Made by a program: the position numbers and the translations under genes. The notes beneath the pieces are model-generated. The model saw nothing but the letters and a program-made list of their open reading frames with translations. It did not search any database and was not told the origin of the DNA. A stretch of DNA of 64,000 nucleotides from positions 186,001 to 250,000 of the forward strand of contig JAHBXW010000002.1 in NCBI GenBank assembly GCA_019636235.1, read 5' to 3'. Within the stretch, counting starts at the first letter, position 1. Every line of letters starts with the position of its first letter. The stretch comes from Planctomyces sp. (GTDB taxonomy: Bacteria; Planctomycetota; Planctomycetia; Planctomycetales; Planctomycetaceae). This document shows, piece by piece, positions 1 to 8,953 of this stretch.

Positions 1-384
1 CGCGATCAGAATCATGACCGACGAGCACACGGCAGTAACCAGCAGGAACTGACGCAGCCGTTGGACGCTGTTCACCACCGACACCAGCAGCAGGTAATAC
101 AGCAGCACCTTGATCATCTGATTCAGACCGGCGGCCGCGGCGCCGAGGCCCCCCGTGGAGATGTGCGACGTCGCCACCGACAGCGTCAGCCCCACCATGC
201 ACAGGTTGATCGGCTGCTGGATGAGCGTGCTCATCCGCAGCTGATTGTGAATGCCCGACATCCCGCACAGGATCGCGGCCGCGATCAGATACAGGTACAG
301 CTGCACGTCCCCCAGCGACGGAAACAATTCCGCCGGACGGATGAACAGAGCGGCGTTGGCCAGCAGGAACAGCAGGTACGCCAT
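1..384 (-). CDS. O-antigen ligase/polymerase-like membrane protein, N-terminal part, cut by window edge
   Basis: An open frame of 128 codons starts at ATG 384-382 on the minus strand and runs off the left edge. The translation begins MAYLLFLLANAALFIRPAEL and alternates hydrophobic helices with short polar loops; at least four membrane segments are visible. Opening with a short hydrophobic segment followed by a RPAEL-type loop is common in O-antigen ligase/Wzy-type polymerases of exopolysaccharide loci, so I infer that family, but the diagnostic large periplasmic loop lies outside the window. It is divergent from the agmatine deiminase gene, with 284 bp between the start codons. It could instead be another polytopic membrane protein. 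Confidence 0.6.
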   Translation of the reverse strand, partial: MAYLLFLLANAALFIRPAELFPSLGDVQLYLYLIAAAILCGMSGIHNQLRMSTLIQQPINLCMVGLTLSVATSHISTGGLGAAAAGLNQMIKVLLYYLLLVSVVNSVQRLRQFLLVTAVCSSVMILIA

Positions 385-491
385 GGACGGAAGGGCTGCA
401 TCCCCGCCGCGCCGCGCACGACCTGTGCGCCGGGTTCACGGCGAAACCTGTCAACTCTAAACCCCATCCGGCCGGCGTGAGCCATTTCCCC

Positions 492-506
492 CGTCACAAT
501 GTGACG
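492..506. repeat. 15-bp perfect palindrome between divergent genes, candidate operator
   Basis: CGTCACA-A-TGTGACG is a perfect inverted repeat with a one-base centre. It lies in the divergent intergenic region, about 110 bp from the membrane-protein start and 163 bp from the agmatine deiminase start. Symmetry and placement fit a dimeric regulator site, but no regulator can be named. The half-sites resemble CRP/FNR words (TGTGA/TCACA) in the opposite order and with the wrong spacing for a CRP site. Confidence 0.5.
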
Positions 507-668
507 ACTGGGCGGGCGTGAAGGCGGGCTGCGCTGGCGGCGACGCGGCCGGCGGCGCCGGTCATTCCGGTTCTGACGATTCCATCGGCTGCGCGGGGCG
601 TCCGCGAATTGACCGCCGCCCGGACCGGCCTACCATGTCCGCGTTCCCTCGACCGGTTTGGAGTTCCC

Positions 669-1724
669 ATGTCGTCCGTTCCCGCCTCCCTCGGATACCG
701 CATGCCCGCGGAGTGGGAGCCCCATGAAGCCACCTGGCTGAGCTGGCCTCACAACGAGGAGAGTTGGCCGGGCGCCTTCGACGAGGTCCCTGGCGTGTTC
801 GTCGAAATGGTCCGCTTCCTCGCCGAATCGGAACGCGTGCGCATCAATGTCCGCGATCAGGACATGGCCGACTCCGTCGCCGGGCTGCTGCGCCGCGCGG
901 GCGTTGACGCCGGACCGGTCAGCTTCCATTTCAATCCCACCAACGACGCCTGGTGCCGCGACCACGGCCCGATCTACATCGTCCGCGACGTCGACGGCCA
1001 GCGCGAGCGCGCGATCACCGACTGGAAGTACAACGCCTGGGGCGGCAAATATCCCCCGTTCGCTGACGACGACGCCGTCCCCTCCCGCATCGCGCAGGAA
1101 TTCAGCGAGCTGCGCTTCGAGCCCGGAATTGTTCTCGAAGGGGGCTCCATCGACGTCAACGGCGCAGGAACGCTGCTGACCACCGAGCAATGTCTGCTGA
1201 ATCCGAACCGCAATCCGCACCTCTCCCGGGAACAGATCGAAGGCTACTTGCGAGAGTTCCTGGGGGTACGGAATATCCTGTGGCTGGGCGAGGGGATCGT
1301 CGGGGACGACACCGATGGGCACATCGATGACCTGACGCGGTTCGTCGCGGACGACACCGTCGTCACCGTCGTCGAGGAGGATTCGCAGGACGAGAACTTC
1401 GGCCTGCTGGACGACAACCTGCAGCGGCTGCGGTCCATGCGGGATCAGGCCGGACGGCCCCTCAACGTCATCACGTTGCCCATGCCCGAAGCCGTCTGGT
1501 TCGATGACCGCCGCCTGCCGGCCAGCTACGCGAACTTCTACATCGCCAACCGCAGAGTCCTCGTCCCGACCTACCGCTGCCCCAGGGATGCCGTCGCGCT
1601 CGAGACGCTGCAGCGGCTGTTCCCCGATCGGCTGGTCCTGGGGATCGACTGCGTGCCCCTCATCTGGGGCCTCGGGTCGATCCATTGCGTCACGCAGCAG
1701 CAGCCGGCCCGGGGACAACTCTGA
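669..1724 (+). CDS. aguA: Agmatine deiminase
   Basis: This 351-aa protein matches the agmatine deiminase/Porphyromonas-type peptidylarginine deiminase family, which hydrolyses agmatine to N-carbamoylputrescine and ammonia in the cytoplasmic arginine-to-putrescine route. Visible family blocks are the N-terminal MPAEWEPHEATWLSWPH, then WCRDHGPIYI, EGGSIDVNG, GDDTDGHIDD with the catalytic acid/His pair, and the C-terminal GSIHCVTQQQP, whose Cys (about residue 340) is the nucleophile. I chose ATG 669 because GGAG sits a few bases upstream and the conserved block starts soon after; an in-frame start at 609 would add an unconserved leader. The usual partner, N-carbamoylputrescine amidase, is not adjacent. 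Confidence 0.93.
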   Translation: MSSVPASLGYRMPAEWEPHEATWLSWPHNEESWPGAFDEVPGVFVEMVRFLAESERVRINVRDQDMADSVAGLLRRAGVDAGPVSFHFNPTNDAWCRDHGPIYIVRDVDGQRERAITDWKYNAWGGKYPPFADDDAVPSRIAQEFSELRFEPGIVLEGGSIDVNGAGTLLTTEQCLLNPNRNPHLSREQIEGYLREFLGVRNILWLGEGIVGDDTDGHIDDLTRFVADDTVVTVVEEDSQDENFGLLDDNLQRLRSMRDQAGRPLNVITLPMPEAVWFDDRRLPASYANFYIANRRVLVPTYRCPRDAVALETLQRLFPDRLVLGIDCVPLIWGLGSIHCVTQQQPARGQL

Positions 1725-1742
1725 GCATTCGGGCGAGACGGA

Positions 1743-3524
1743 TCAGCGCGGGCGCCGGATGTGGAATTGCCGCCGCTCCTCGAGCCGCGCCGCCAGAGTT
1801 TCGTCAATCCGGTACACCAGGATCGATCCGCCGCACCGCGCGGCAATCGGCTCCGATTGCAGCAGCGTGTACAGCTCCCGATCGGCCAGCAGCCATTCGC
1901 AGCCGTACAGATAATTCACGCTGACCGCGCACCATCCGGGCTGAAACGCGACCGATTCCGAGCTGCGTCCCCAGAACGGGCCTCCCGCCGCGGGATGGAT
2001 GTCGACGCCGATTTCGGAGGGCAGGTAAAACCCGTAATAGGCGACCGTCAGCGGCGTCGCTTCCGGATGTGCCCGCCGCCACGCGTCGAGGCGCCAGAGG
2101 TCCTGACCCCAGTCGATGTTGCTGTGCAGAAGATGTTTCGCGCCTCCGGCCGGTCCGCCCGCCAGCTCATTGAAGAAGCTCAGGCTGCAGGGCGCGACCC
2201 ACAGACTCGAGGCGCACGCCCAGGCCGCACACGCCGCGCACCAGACCCGCAGCCCGTGCCCGCCATTCCCGATCGCCCCGCCGCAGAACACCGCCGCCAG
2301 CCCGACGCACGGCAACACGTACCGGAAGTGATGATTGAACTCCTGCTGCGAACTCACCAGGACGAACAGCGCAGCGCCGGGAACGATCAGCGGCAGCAGG
2401 TCCGCGCGGCTCACTCCCGCCGCCAGCGCGCCGCGCGTCAGCAACGCTCGCCAGGCCGCTGTCAGCAACAGCAGCCAGACCCCCAGCGGCAGCTTCGCCA
2501 GCGCCGCGTACGCGTAGTAATGCGGCCAGCCCCCCTGTTTCCATTCGCCCCGCAGATACGACCGATGCGGGTAATGCTCGAAGTCCTTCTTCTGCAGATC
2601 GACGCCCAACACGAATTGCCGCGGCAGCGGCACGGGCAGTCCCGCCAGCGGCGTCTCCCGAAACCGGTTGCCGCCGCGTTCGGGCGGGTCCGCTCCTGAG
2701 AAGCTGCGGCTCACGAACTCGAAGGAGTCGACCCGCGACAACGTGCCGTCGAAGCCATACGCGACGTTCACGAGGTACAGCGCGCCCACGAGGATGACCA
2801 CGAGCTGAGCGACATCCCGGCAGGGCGTCACACTCGACGCCCCGCGACGCCGGTCGACGACGACGCGCTGCGCCAGCCACAGCAGCGGCCACAACCCCAG
2901 GAGGATCAGCCAGCTGAACTTCGTGACGAGCGCGAGTCCCAGCCCCCCCGCCGCCAGGGCCGCCGTCCCCCAGTCGCGCTGTCGCAGCCAGCTCCAGTAG
3001 CTGTACCCGGCCAGAAGCCCACCCGCAGTCGCGCCCGCATCCGGCGTCAACAACTGGCCGTGAGCGATCAGGTTCGGTTCGCAGCACCAGACCGCCAGCG
3101 ACAACAGGCCGGCCAGCGGGCCGAACAGGGCGCCCGACCAGCGATAGCAGACCCAGCCGCCAAGCAGGCTGAACGGAATGCAGGCCCACCGCGCCCAAAC
3201 GAACAGTCGCTGCGATTCGGCGCCGTTCGCTTTGATGAACGCCAGCCCGAGTGCGAATTCGCTGCGCGCACCGGGCGCCTCGTGGAACCCCGACCAGTCG
3301 GCCTCGTGATCGGCCCACAACACGGGGGCCGCGGCGACCATCCGCACCAGCGGCGGATTCACGCGATAGGGTTCGAACCGACCGAACTTCCAGTGCGCGA
3401 TTCCCGAGATGAGATGCCCGGGCTCGTTCAAAGTCGGCGACTGCCACGTCGCGCTCCACGCCAGCCAGACGGCGTGCACGGTCAGCATGACAAGGGCAAG
3501 GGCGGTTCTCGTGCGGTTCGACAT
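1743..3524 (-). CDS. GT-C fold glycosyltransferase-like membrane protein (GT39/ArnT type)
   Basis: A 593-aa polytopic membrane protein. After the first membrane helix comes an acidic loop, TLNEPGHLISG, followed by NPPLVRMVAAAPV. This arrangement (catalytic acid, E/D-x-x-H, then xPPL) is typical of GT39/ArnT-like glycosyltransferases that use polyprenyl-phosphate sugars at the membrane outer face. About ten further hydrophobic helices follow, with a soluble C-terminal domain of about 180 residues. The start at 3524 is supported by a GAGG motif just upstream; the in-frame extension to 3686 is Arg-rich and unlikely. It is convergent with agmatine deiminase (18 bp apart). The donor and acceptor cannot be told. 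Confidence 0.75.
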   Translation of the reverse strand: MSNRTRTALALVMLTVHAVWLAWSATWQSPTLNEPGHLISGIAHWKFGRFEPYRVNPPLVRMVAAAPVLWADHEADWSGFHEAPGARSEFALGLAFIKANGAESQRLFVWARWACIPFSLLGGWVCYRWSGALFGPLAGLLSLAVWCCEPNLIAHGQLLTPDAGATAGGLLAGYSYWSWLRQRDWGTAALAAGGLGLALVTKFSWLILLGLWPLLWLAQRVVVDRRRGASSVTPCRDVAQLVVILVGALYLVNVAYGFDGTLSRVDSFEFVSRSFSGADPPERGGNRFRETPLAGLPVPLPRQFVLGVDLQKKDFEHYPHRSYLRGEWKQGGWPHYYAYAALAKLPLGVWLLLLTAAWRALLTRGALAAGVSRADLLPLIVPGAALFVLVSSQQEFNHHFRYVLPCVGLAAVFCGGAIGNGGHGLRVWCAACAAWACASSLWVAPCSLSFFNELAGGPAGGAKHLLHSNIDWGQDLWRLDAWRRAHPEATPLTVAYYGFYLPSEIGVDIHPAAGGPFWGRSSESVAFQPGWCAVSVNYLYGCEWLLADRELYTLLQSEPIAARCGGSILVYRIDETLAARLEERRQFHIRRPR

Positions 3525-3910
3525 CGCCTCGGGCCCCCGGACGACGGGACACTTTCCACGGCGGCCCATCGCCCTCCGCCCGCGGAGGCCGGCCGCGCGG
3601 GCCGCGAGCCCGCCGTTCGACTCGGCACGCGAAGTCGCGACGGGGCGCCGCCGGCCCGAGTCGGGAGCATACTCTGGCTGCGGCATTCATTGCGAATCCG
3701 GGCCGATTGCTCGCGCCGAACCGTCTGCCAGCCCCGCCTGCTGGGCCATCGTTCCGGCTCGCAGATTCAGACGACGCCCATCCCGGTCGTCCCCGGCGGG
3801 GATTTCAATTGGAATCCGCACGCGTGTCTCGGCATAATCGCGAAAGCGTCTCACGCCGGGCGGGGCGGAATGCGTCACCCGCGGCGGGGGACCGTGCGAA
3901 GGAGCCTGGC

Positions 3911-5530
3911 ATGGCATCTTCCTCTGATCGCCCGGCTCGCGCCTCCCGTGATCTGGCGGACACCGTCGCCGCGGGAGACACGCCCCCCGAGCTGCCCGCC
4001 GTCGGCGCCGGCGGCCATCCCGCGCCCGCATCGAAGGCCGCCAAAGGGTCTCAGCCTCCCGGCAAGTCCCTGTCCGGGAGCCAATCCGCCGACACGGGCC
4101 AGCCCGACCCATCGTCCAGGACGACCAGCCGGCTGGGGGATTTCGAGGTCCGCAAGAAGCTAGGGCAGGGAGGCATGGGCGTCGTCTATCTGGCTCATCA
4201 GATCAGCCTCGACCGGCCGGTCGCACTCAAGGTGCTCGCAAAAGAACTGGCCGCGAAGAAGGGCTTCGTCGAACGTTTCGTCCGCGAGGCGCGGGCGATG
4301 GCGAAGATCAACCATCCGCACGTTGTGAACTGCTTTCATGTCGGAGAGGAGAAGGGGCTGCACTTTGTCGCCATGGAGCTCATGGACGGCCAGTCGATGC
4401 AGGACTGGCTGAACCAGTTGAAGCGGATCCCGGTCGCCGATGCGGTGCTGGTGGCGATCGTCTGCGGCGACGCGATGCAGCACGCGCACTCGCTGCACAT
4501 GGTCCATCGCGACATCAAGCCGGACAACATCCTCGTCACGAAGAAAGGGGTCGTGAAGGTTTCCGACCTGGGGCTGGCCAAGGCCCTGGACGATGAGGAC
4601 ATGTCGATGACTCAGAGCGGCACCGGACTGGGTACGCCGCACTACATGCCGCCGGAGCAGGCCCGCAACGCCAAGCATGTGGACCCGACCTGCGACGTGT
4701 ACGCATTGGGATCGACGCTGTACCACTTCGTCACCGGCCAGACGCCATTCGCCGGCGAGTCGATCGTTGAGCTGATCCTGAACAAGGAGAAAGGCAACTA
4801 TCGCCCCGCGCGGCATCTCAACAAGGAAGTGCCCGACCGGCTGAGCCTGATCATCGACAAGGCGATGGCCAAAGACCGCAAAGGGCGATATCAGTCGTGT
4901 GCCGACTTTGTGCGGGACCTGGAGGCGCTGGAGATCGCCGGGGACAGCCTGAGCTTCATCACGGGGGAGCGGGCCATTCTCCGCAGAAGCTCGTCGGGGG
5001 GGATGGCCGCGACGCGCGCCGCCCGACTGCCGCCGGCGCCGGCCGCCTCTGGCAAAGCCGCTCCCGCCCCGGCCCAGGGGAAGCCCGCCGCAGAGACCGG
5101 CCAGGGCGAATGGTTCGTGCGACACGCCGACAGCGACGGGAAGACGAAGGTCAGCAAGTTGTCGACGGCCCAGGTGCTGCAGTTGATGCGCTCCGACCGG
5201 TTCGACATGAAGACGCAGGCGGCCGTCTCCGCAAAGGCGCCGTTCCTGCCGCTGGCGCAGATTCCCGCTTTCAAAGACGAGTCGCAGAAGCTGGTCACCC
5301 GTCAGAAGATGAAGGCCCGCGACCATTCGCTGGCTGCGGAGTTCGCGAAAATCGACAAGCAGGTCCAGCGGCAGAAATGGTGGCGGCTGTTGTCCCGGTT
5401 CCGCGACGGCACGCTGGGACTCGTCGGCCTGGTCCTCTGGCTGAGCCTGATCGCCGCGGCCATCGTGGGGGGGATCGTGGCGTATCCCTATGCGCTGGAA
5501 TACGTGCGCGGAATGCTGAACCGCAACTGA
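3911..5530 (+). CDS. Membrane-anchored Ser/Thr protein kinase with C-terminal GYF-like domain
   Basis: 539 aa. A low-complexity Pro/Ser/Gly leader (1-75) precedes a complete Hanks-type kinase domain (about 77-345): glycine loop GQGGMGVVY (85-93), ATP-binding Lys107 in VALKVL, catalytic HRDIKPDN (Asp201), DLG in place of DFG (219-221), and an activation loop ending in MPPEQ. After an Ala/Pro linker, residues 400-460 (WFVRHADSDGKTKVSKLS) resemble the GYF_2/DUF4339 module common in planctomycetes. One transmembrane helix (about 502-527) follows, leaving a short tail. The kinase is therefore probably cytoplasmic and tethered. ATG 3911 has GGAG eight bases upstream; longer in-frame starts look non-coding. 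Substrates are unknown. Confidence 0.92.
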   Translation: MASSSDRPARASRDLADTVAAGDTPPELPAVGAGGHPAPASKAAKGSQPPGKSLSGSQSADTGQPDPSSRTTSRLGDFEVRKKLGQGGMGVVYLAHQISLDRPVALKVLAKELAAKKGFVERFVREARAMAKINHPHVVNCFHVGEEKGLHFVAMELMDGQSMQDWLNQLKRIPVADAVLVAIVCGDAMQHAHSLHMVHRDIKPDNILVTKKGVVKVSDLGLAKALDDEDMSMTQSGTGLGTPHYMPPEQARNAKHVDPTCDVYALGSTLYHFVTGQTPFAGESIVELILNKEKGNYRPARHLNKEVPDRLSLIIDKAMAKDRKGRYQSCADFVRDLEALEIAGDSLSFITGERAILRRSSSGGMAATRAARLPPAPAASGKAAPAPAQGKPAAETGQGEWFVRHADSDGKTKVSKLSTAQVLQLMRSDRFDMKTQAAVSAKAPFLPLAQIPAFKDESQKLVTRQKMKARDHSLAAEFAKIDKQVQRQKWWRLLSRFRDGTLGLVGLVLWLSLIAAAIVGGIVAYPYALEYVRGMLNRN

Positions 5531-5646
5531 CGGCGGAGGGCGGCCGCGTCGAAACCGGCGCGCCTGCTCGCGGGTACATCTCCTGATGGTCGCAGCCGGT
5601 CGCCGGCAGGCGGCGGCGGACAGCGACCTGGGCGAGGAGCAGCGTC

Positions 5647-7386
5647 ATGTGGCAGGCGAGTCGACGCGTGGCGGCGGGAATCGCTCTGGCGGCGTGCCTG
5701 TGGTCGGGAACCGGTTCGGCGGACGATGCGCCGCGGACGGCGGCTCTGGCAATCCCCGCTGAGACTTTGCTCCGGATTGACGCTTCGCGACTGGCGGACA
5801 TTGTCCGCGTGCCGGCCGTCGAAGCCCTGTCGGACTTTGCATCGGCCAGCGCGCTGTTCGCTCCGCTGTATGAGAATCCCGAGGCGTTCACCGCCCGCGA
5901 GGCGCTGCTGTTTCTGGAACGGCGGCTCGAACTTGATCGGGACGAGTTGTGGGAGCGGCTGGCGGGCGGGCGCTGGTCGTTCGCCGTCTTGCCGGGAGCG
6001 CCACCGCTCGGCCTGATCGCGATCGACGCGCTCGACCCGGACCTGCCCGGACGAATCCTGCAACTGATGGACGAACTGGCCAGCCGCTCGGCGGCGGGGA
6101 CGTTCGAAACATCGGTCTATCGCGACTTCGACTGCCGCCGATATGGAAAACTGGCGCTTGCAATTCAGGGGCCGCGGATCCTGCTGTCGGGCGACCGGCA
6201 GATTCTTAAAGAGGCGGTTGATCGGCTGCAGGACGCGGACGCGACCGCGAACGCCCCGGCCGCGGCGGACGAGTTTGAAGTCCACGCGCGCGTCGATCTG
6301 GCCCGGCTGCGGCTCAGTCCGGAGGTGCAGGCAGGTTTGAAGTGGCCGCCGGACGATCTGGGAGCGATCGCGATCCTCGGCGGCTGGCTGGATCTGTTCC
6401 GGCAATACGACCGGATCGACGTCTCCCTGTCGCAGCCAGATTCGCGACTGCTGCTGGATGTGCGGTTCACGTCGCCAGCGGGAACGAAAGTTCAGCCGGG
6501 TCTGGAAGGCTTCTGGGCGCCGGAGGGAAGTGAGGCGCCGCCGCTGCTGATGCCGACGGGCGTTCTGTACGCGTCCAGCTGGCATCGGGACTACCAGGCG
6601 CTGTGGGAGGCGCGGGAGACGCTGATCGGAGCGGAACGTGCGGAGCGGGTGACCAAGGCGGATGCCGACGCCGGCGCCCAGATGCAGGTCGTGGGCGCGG
6701 AGTTCACCCCCAGCGATCTGCTGTCGCAACTGGGTCCGGAGTTCCGGACAGTGATCCTGCACAGCACCCCGCCGTATGCGGACGTCGTCCCCCCCAATCG
6801 ACTGCCCGCGGGCGTGGCCGTCGTATCGCTGCGGGACGAGTCCCGCGTTCGAACCTGGATGTCCCCAGTGTTTCGGATCCTGAACCTGATCCTGAATGGC
6901 GACCAGGGGATCATTTCGACCGCGGAGCGGCACGGGGACGCGGAGCTGACGATACTCTCGCTGCCGACGAAGCCCGAGGCCCTGCGTCGCGGATCGCTGG
7001 ACCGGTTCAACTTCCGGACGACCTACACGATCAGTCGTGGCCGGTTTGTGATCGGAACGACGCCAGCGGCCGTCAAGGCGGTGCTGGACGTCTTGGACGC
7101 AGAGGCCGCCCTGCCGGCGGGAGGCCTTGCGGCGAGCGATTCCGAATCGCCCCTGCGCGTGACGGATCGGCAGTCCTTCTCACCTGCGGAACTGGCGCGC
7201 GCCCTCAACGGCGTGGCGGAGGCGCTGGGGCGCAGCCTGGTCCTCGTCGCCGGACTGACGGTCGACGAGGCGGAGCGTGAAACGGAACGGTTGCAGACGC
7301 TGTTCGGATCGTTGGGCCGGATCGAAACGTCAGCGGGCTTCGGCCCCGATGGCTTCCAATACCGCGTTCAATGGTTCGAACCCTGA
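5647..7386 (+). CDS. Exported protein of unknown function (579 aa)
   Basis: The protein starts with a clear signal peptide (MWQASRRVAAGIALAACLWS, cleavage predicted near GSA-DD), so it is exported. A strong GAGGAG ribosome site precedes ATG 5647. The rest is a long alpha/beta protein without a motif I can assign. Phrases such as LLRIDASRLADI and GPRILLSGDRQILKEAVDRL resemble secreted planctomycete proteins that compare a value with a stored threshold in two similar halves, roughly residues 25-240 and 300-560. It follows the kinase by 116 bp on the same strand and precedes the DUF1800 gene, so co-transcription is possible. Function unknown. Confidence 0.85.
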   Translation: MWQASRRVAAGIALAACLWSGTGSADDAPRTAALAIPAETLLRIDASRLADIVRVPAVEALSDFASASALFAPLYENPEAFTAREALLFLERRLELDRDELWERLAGGRWSFAVLPGAPPLGLIAIDALDPDLPGRILQLMDELASRSAAGTFETSVYRDFDCRRYGKLALAIQGPRILLSGDRQILKEAVDRLQDADATANAPAAADEFEVHARVDLARLRLSPEVQAGLKWPPDDLGAIAILGGWLDLFRQYDRIDVSLSQPDSRLLLDVRFTSPAGTKVQPGLEGFWAPEGSEAPPLLMPTGVLYASSWHRDYQALWEARETLIGAERAERVTKADADAGAQMQVVGAEFTPSDLLSQLGPEFRTVILHSTPPYADVVPPNRLPAGVAVVSLRDESRVRTWMSPVFRILNLILNGDQGIISTAERHGDAELTILSLPTKPEALRRGSLDRFNFRTTYTISRGRFVIGTTPAAVKAVLDVLDAEAALPAGGLAASDSESPLRVTDRQSFSPAELARALNGVAEALGRSLVLVAGLTVDEAERETERLQTLFGSLGRIETSAGFGPDGFQYRVQWFEP

Positions 7387-7487
7387 TGGCGCTCGGGGCG
7401 CTTCGGCGGGATGGCGCTGGCCGGCCCCGCAGCGCATCGCAAGCAGACGTGCCTCGCGACTGAAGGACGGGAAGGCGGAACTCGACA

Positions 7488-8894
7488 ATGTCGTCAGCAC
7501 AACAACGACTCAATGCGATCAGCCCGCGGACGGCCTGGGAGCCGTTCACGCCGACGCGCCGCAGCCGCTGGGATGAACTGAAGGCGGCGCATCTGCTCCG
7601 CCGGGCAGCATTCGGAGCGTCCGGTCCGGACGTTGCACGGGCCGTCCAGGCGGGCCTCGAGGAGACGCTGGATCAGTTGTTCGCGCCGGGATCGGGGTCG
7701 GCTGCGTTCGATGCCGATGCGGACCGGCTGGAAGAAGGCGCGGTGGCCAGCGGCGATGCGCGGCAGCTGGAGGCGGCCTGGATGCATCGGCTGCTGAACT
7801 CGCCGTTCCCCCTGCGCGAGCGGTTGACGCTGTTCTGGCATGACCATTTCGCGACGTCCCAGGCGAAGGTCGACAACCTGGCGCTCATGCGGGATCAGGT
7901 CGCGACGCTGCGGCGGGATGCGCTCGGCAATTTCCCCGAGATGCTGCACGCGATGACCCGCGACCCGGCGATGCTGATCTGGCTGGACTCGAACACGAAT
8001 CGCAAGGGCGCGGCCAACGAGAACTATGCGCGAGAAGTGTTCGAGCTGTTCAGTCTGGGGCTGGGCAATTACAGCGAACAGGACATCAGGGAAGCGGCCC
8101 GCGCGCTGACCGGCTGGAGCGTCCGTGACGCACGGGCGCATTTCGATCCGGCTCAGCACGATGATTCCGAGAAGACGGTCTTCGAGCAGCGCGGTCGGTT
8201 CACGTCCGGCGACATCGTCCGCCTTTGTCTGGGGCGCCCCGCCTGTGCGATGTTTCTGGTCCGCAAACTGTTCCAGGAGCTGGTGAGCGACGCGGGACAG
8301 CCCAGCGAGGAACTGCTCGCGCCCCTGGCCGAGGGCTTTCGGCAACGTGATTTCGACATCGCCTGGCTGGTGCGGCGCATGCTGGGGAGCTGGCTGTTCT
8401 ATTCCGACGCGGCGATCCAGCAGCGTGTGAAGTCGCCGGTCGAACTGATCGTCGGGACGGTGAAGGCGCTGGAGGGGCGCGTCGGCCCGGTGCAGGCGGC
8501 CGCATCCAGCGCAGAACTGGGGCAGAGATTGTACTTTCCGCCCAGCGTCAAAGGCTGGGATGGCGGGCGGCTGTGGCTGAACTCTTCGACGCTGATGCGC
8601 CGTCAGAACCTGGCGTTCGAGGTGACGCGGGGCATCGGAGAGTCAGCGCGGTGCGATCCGGCACGGCTGGTCCGCGAACAGGGATTGCGGACCGCTGATG
8701 ACATGGCCGGCTTCTTTCTGCGGCTGTTTCATCAAACGGCCGACCATCCGCAGCGGGCCCGAATCGTCGAGCAGCTGGAAGTCGAAGCCGCGGCCGGACC
8801 CCAGCACCCTTTTGCTCAGCCAGCGCGGACCGCGCGTCTGGCGCGGGCCGCCGCGCACCTGGCGCTGACGCTGCCGGAGTATCAGCTTGGCTGA
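7488..8894 (+). CDS. DUF1800 family protein
   Basis: 468 aa with the hallmark DUF1800 blocks: AAHLLRRAAFGAS near the N terminus, LRERLTLFWHDHFATS, MLIWLDSNTNRKGAANENYAREVFELFSLG and the ALTGWS motif, then a C-terminal FFPPSVKGWDGG-like segment (here YFPPSVKGWDGG). The biochemical role of the family is not established. DUF1800 genes usually sit directly upstream of a DUF1501 gene and are thought to act on the cell surface; here the next gene is convergent and the nearest DUF1501 gene lies about 4.5 kb away. A GGAAGG motif lies upstream of ATG 7488. No obvious signal peptide is seen. Confidence 0.92.
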   Translation: MSSAQQRLNAISPRTAWEPFTPTRRSRWDELKAAHLLRRAAFGASGPDVARAVQAGLEETLDQLFAPGSGSAAFDADADRLEEGAVASGDARQLEAAWMHRLLNSPFPLRERLTLFWHDHFATSQAKVDNLALMRDQVATLRRDALGNFPEMLHAMTRDPAMLIWLDSNTNRKGAANENYAREVFELFSLGLGNYSEQDIREAARALTGWSVRDARAHFDPAQHDDSEKTVFEQRGRFTSGDIVRLCLGRPACAMFLVRKLFQELVSDAGQPSEELLAPLAEGFRQRDFDIAWLVRRMLGSWLFYSDAAIQQRVKSPVELIVGTVKALEGRVGPVQAAASSAELGQRLYFPPSVKGWDGGRLWLNSSTLMRRQNLAFEVTRGIGESARCDPARLVREQGLRTADDMAGFFLRLFHQTADHPQRARIVEQLEVEAAAGPQHPFAQPARTARLARAAAHLALTLPEYQLG

Positions 8895-8953
8895 CGGACC
8901 TCGGGAGACGCGGGCCAGGCGGGCATCGAAGGCGCGACGCCCCCCAGGGTGCG

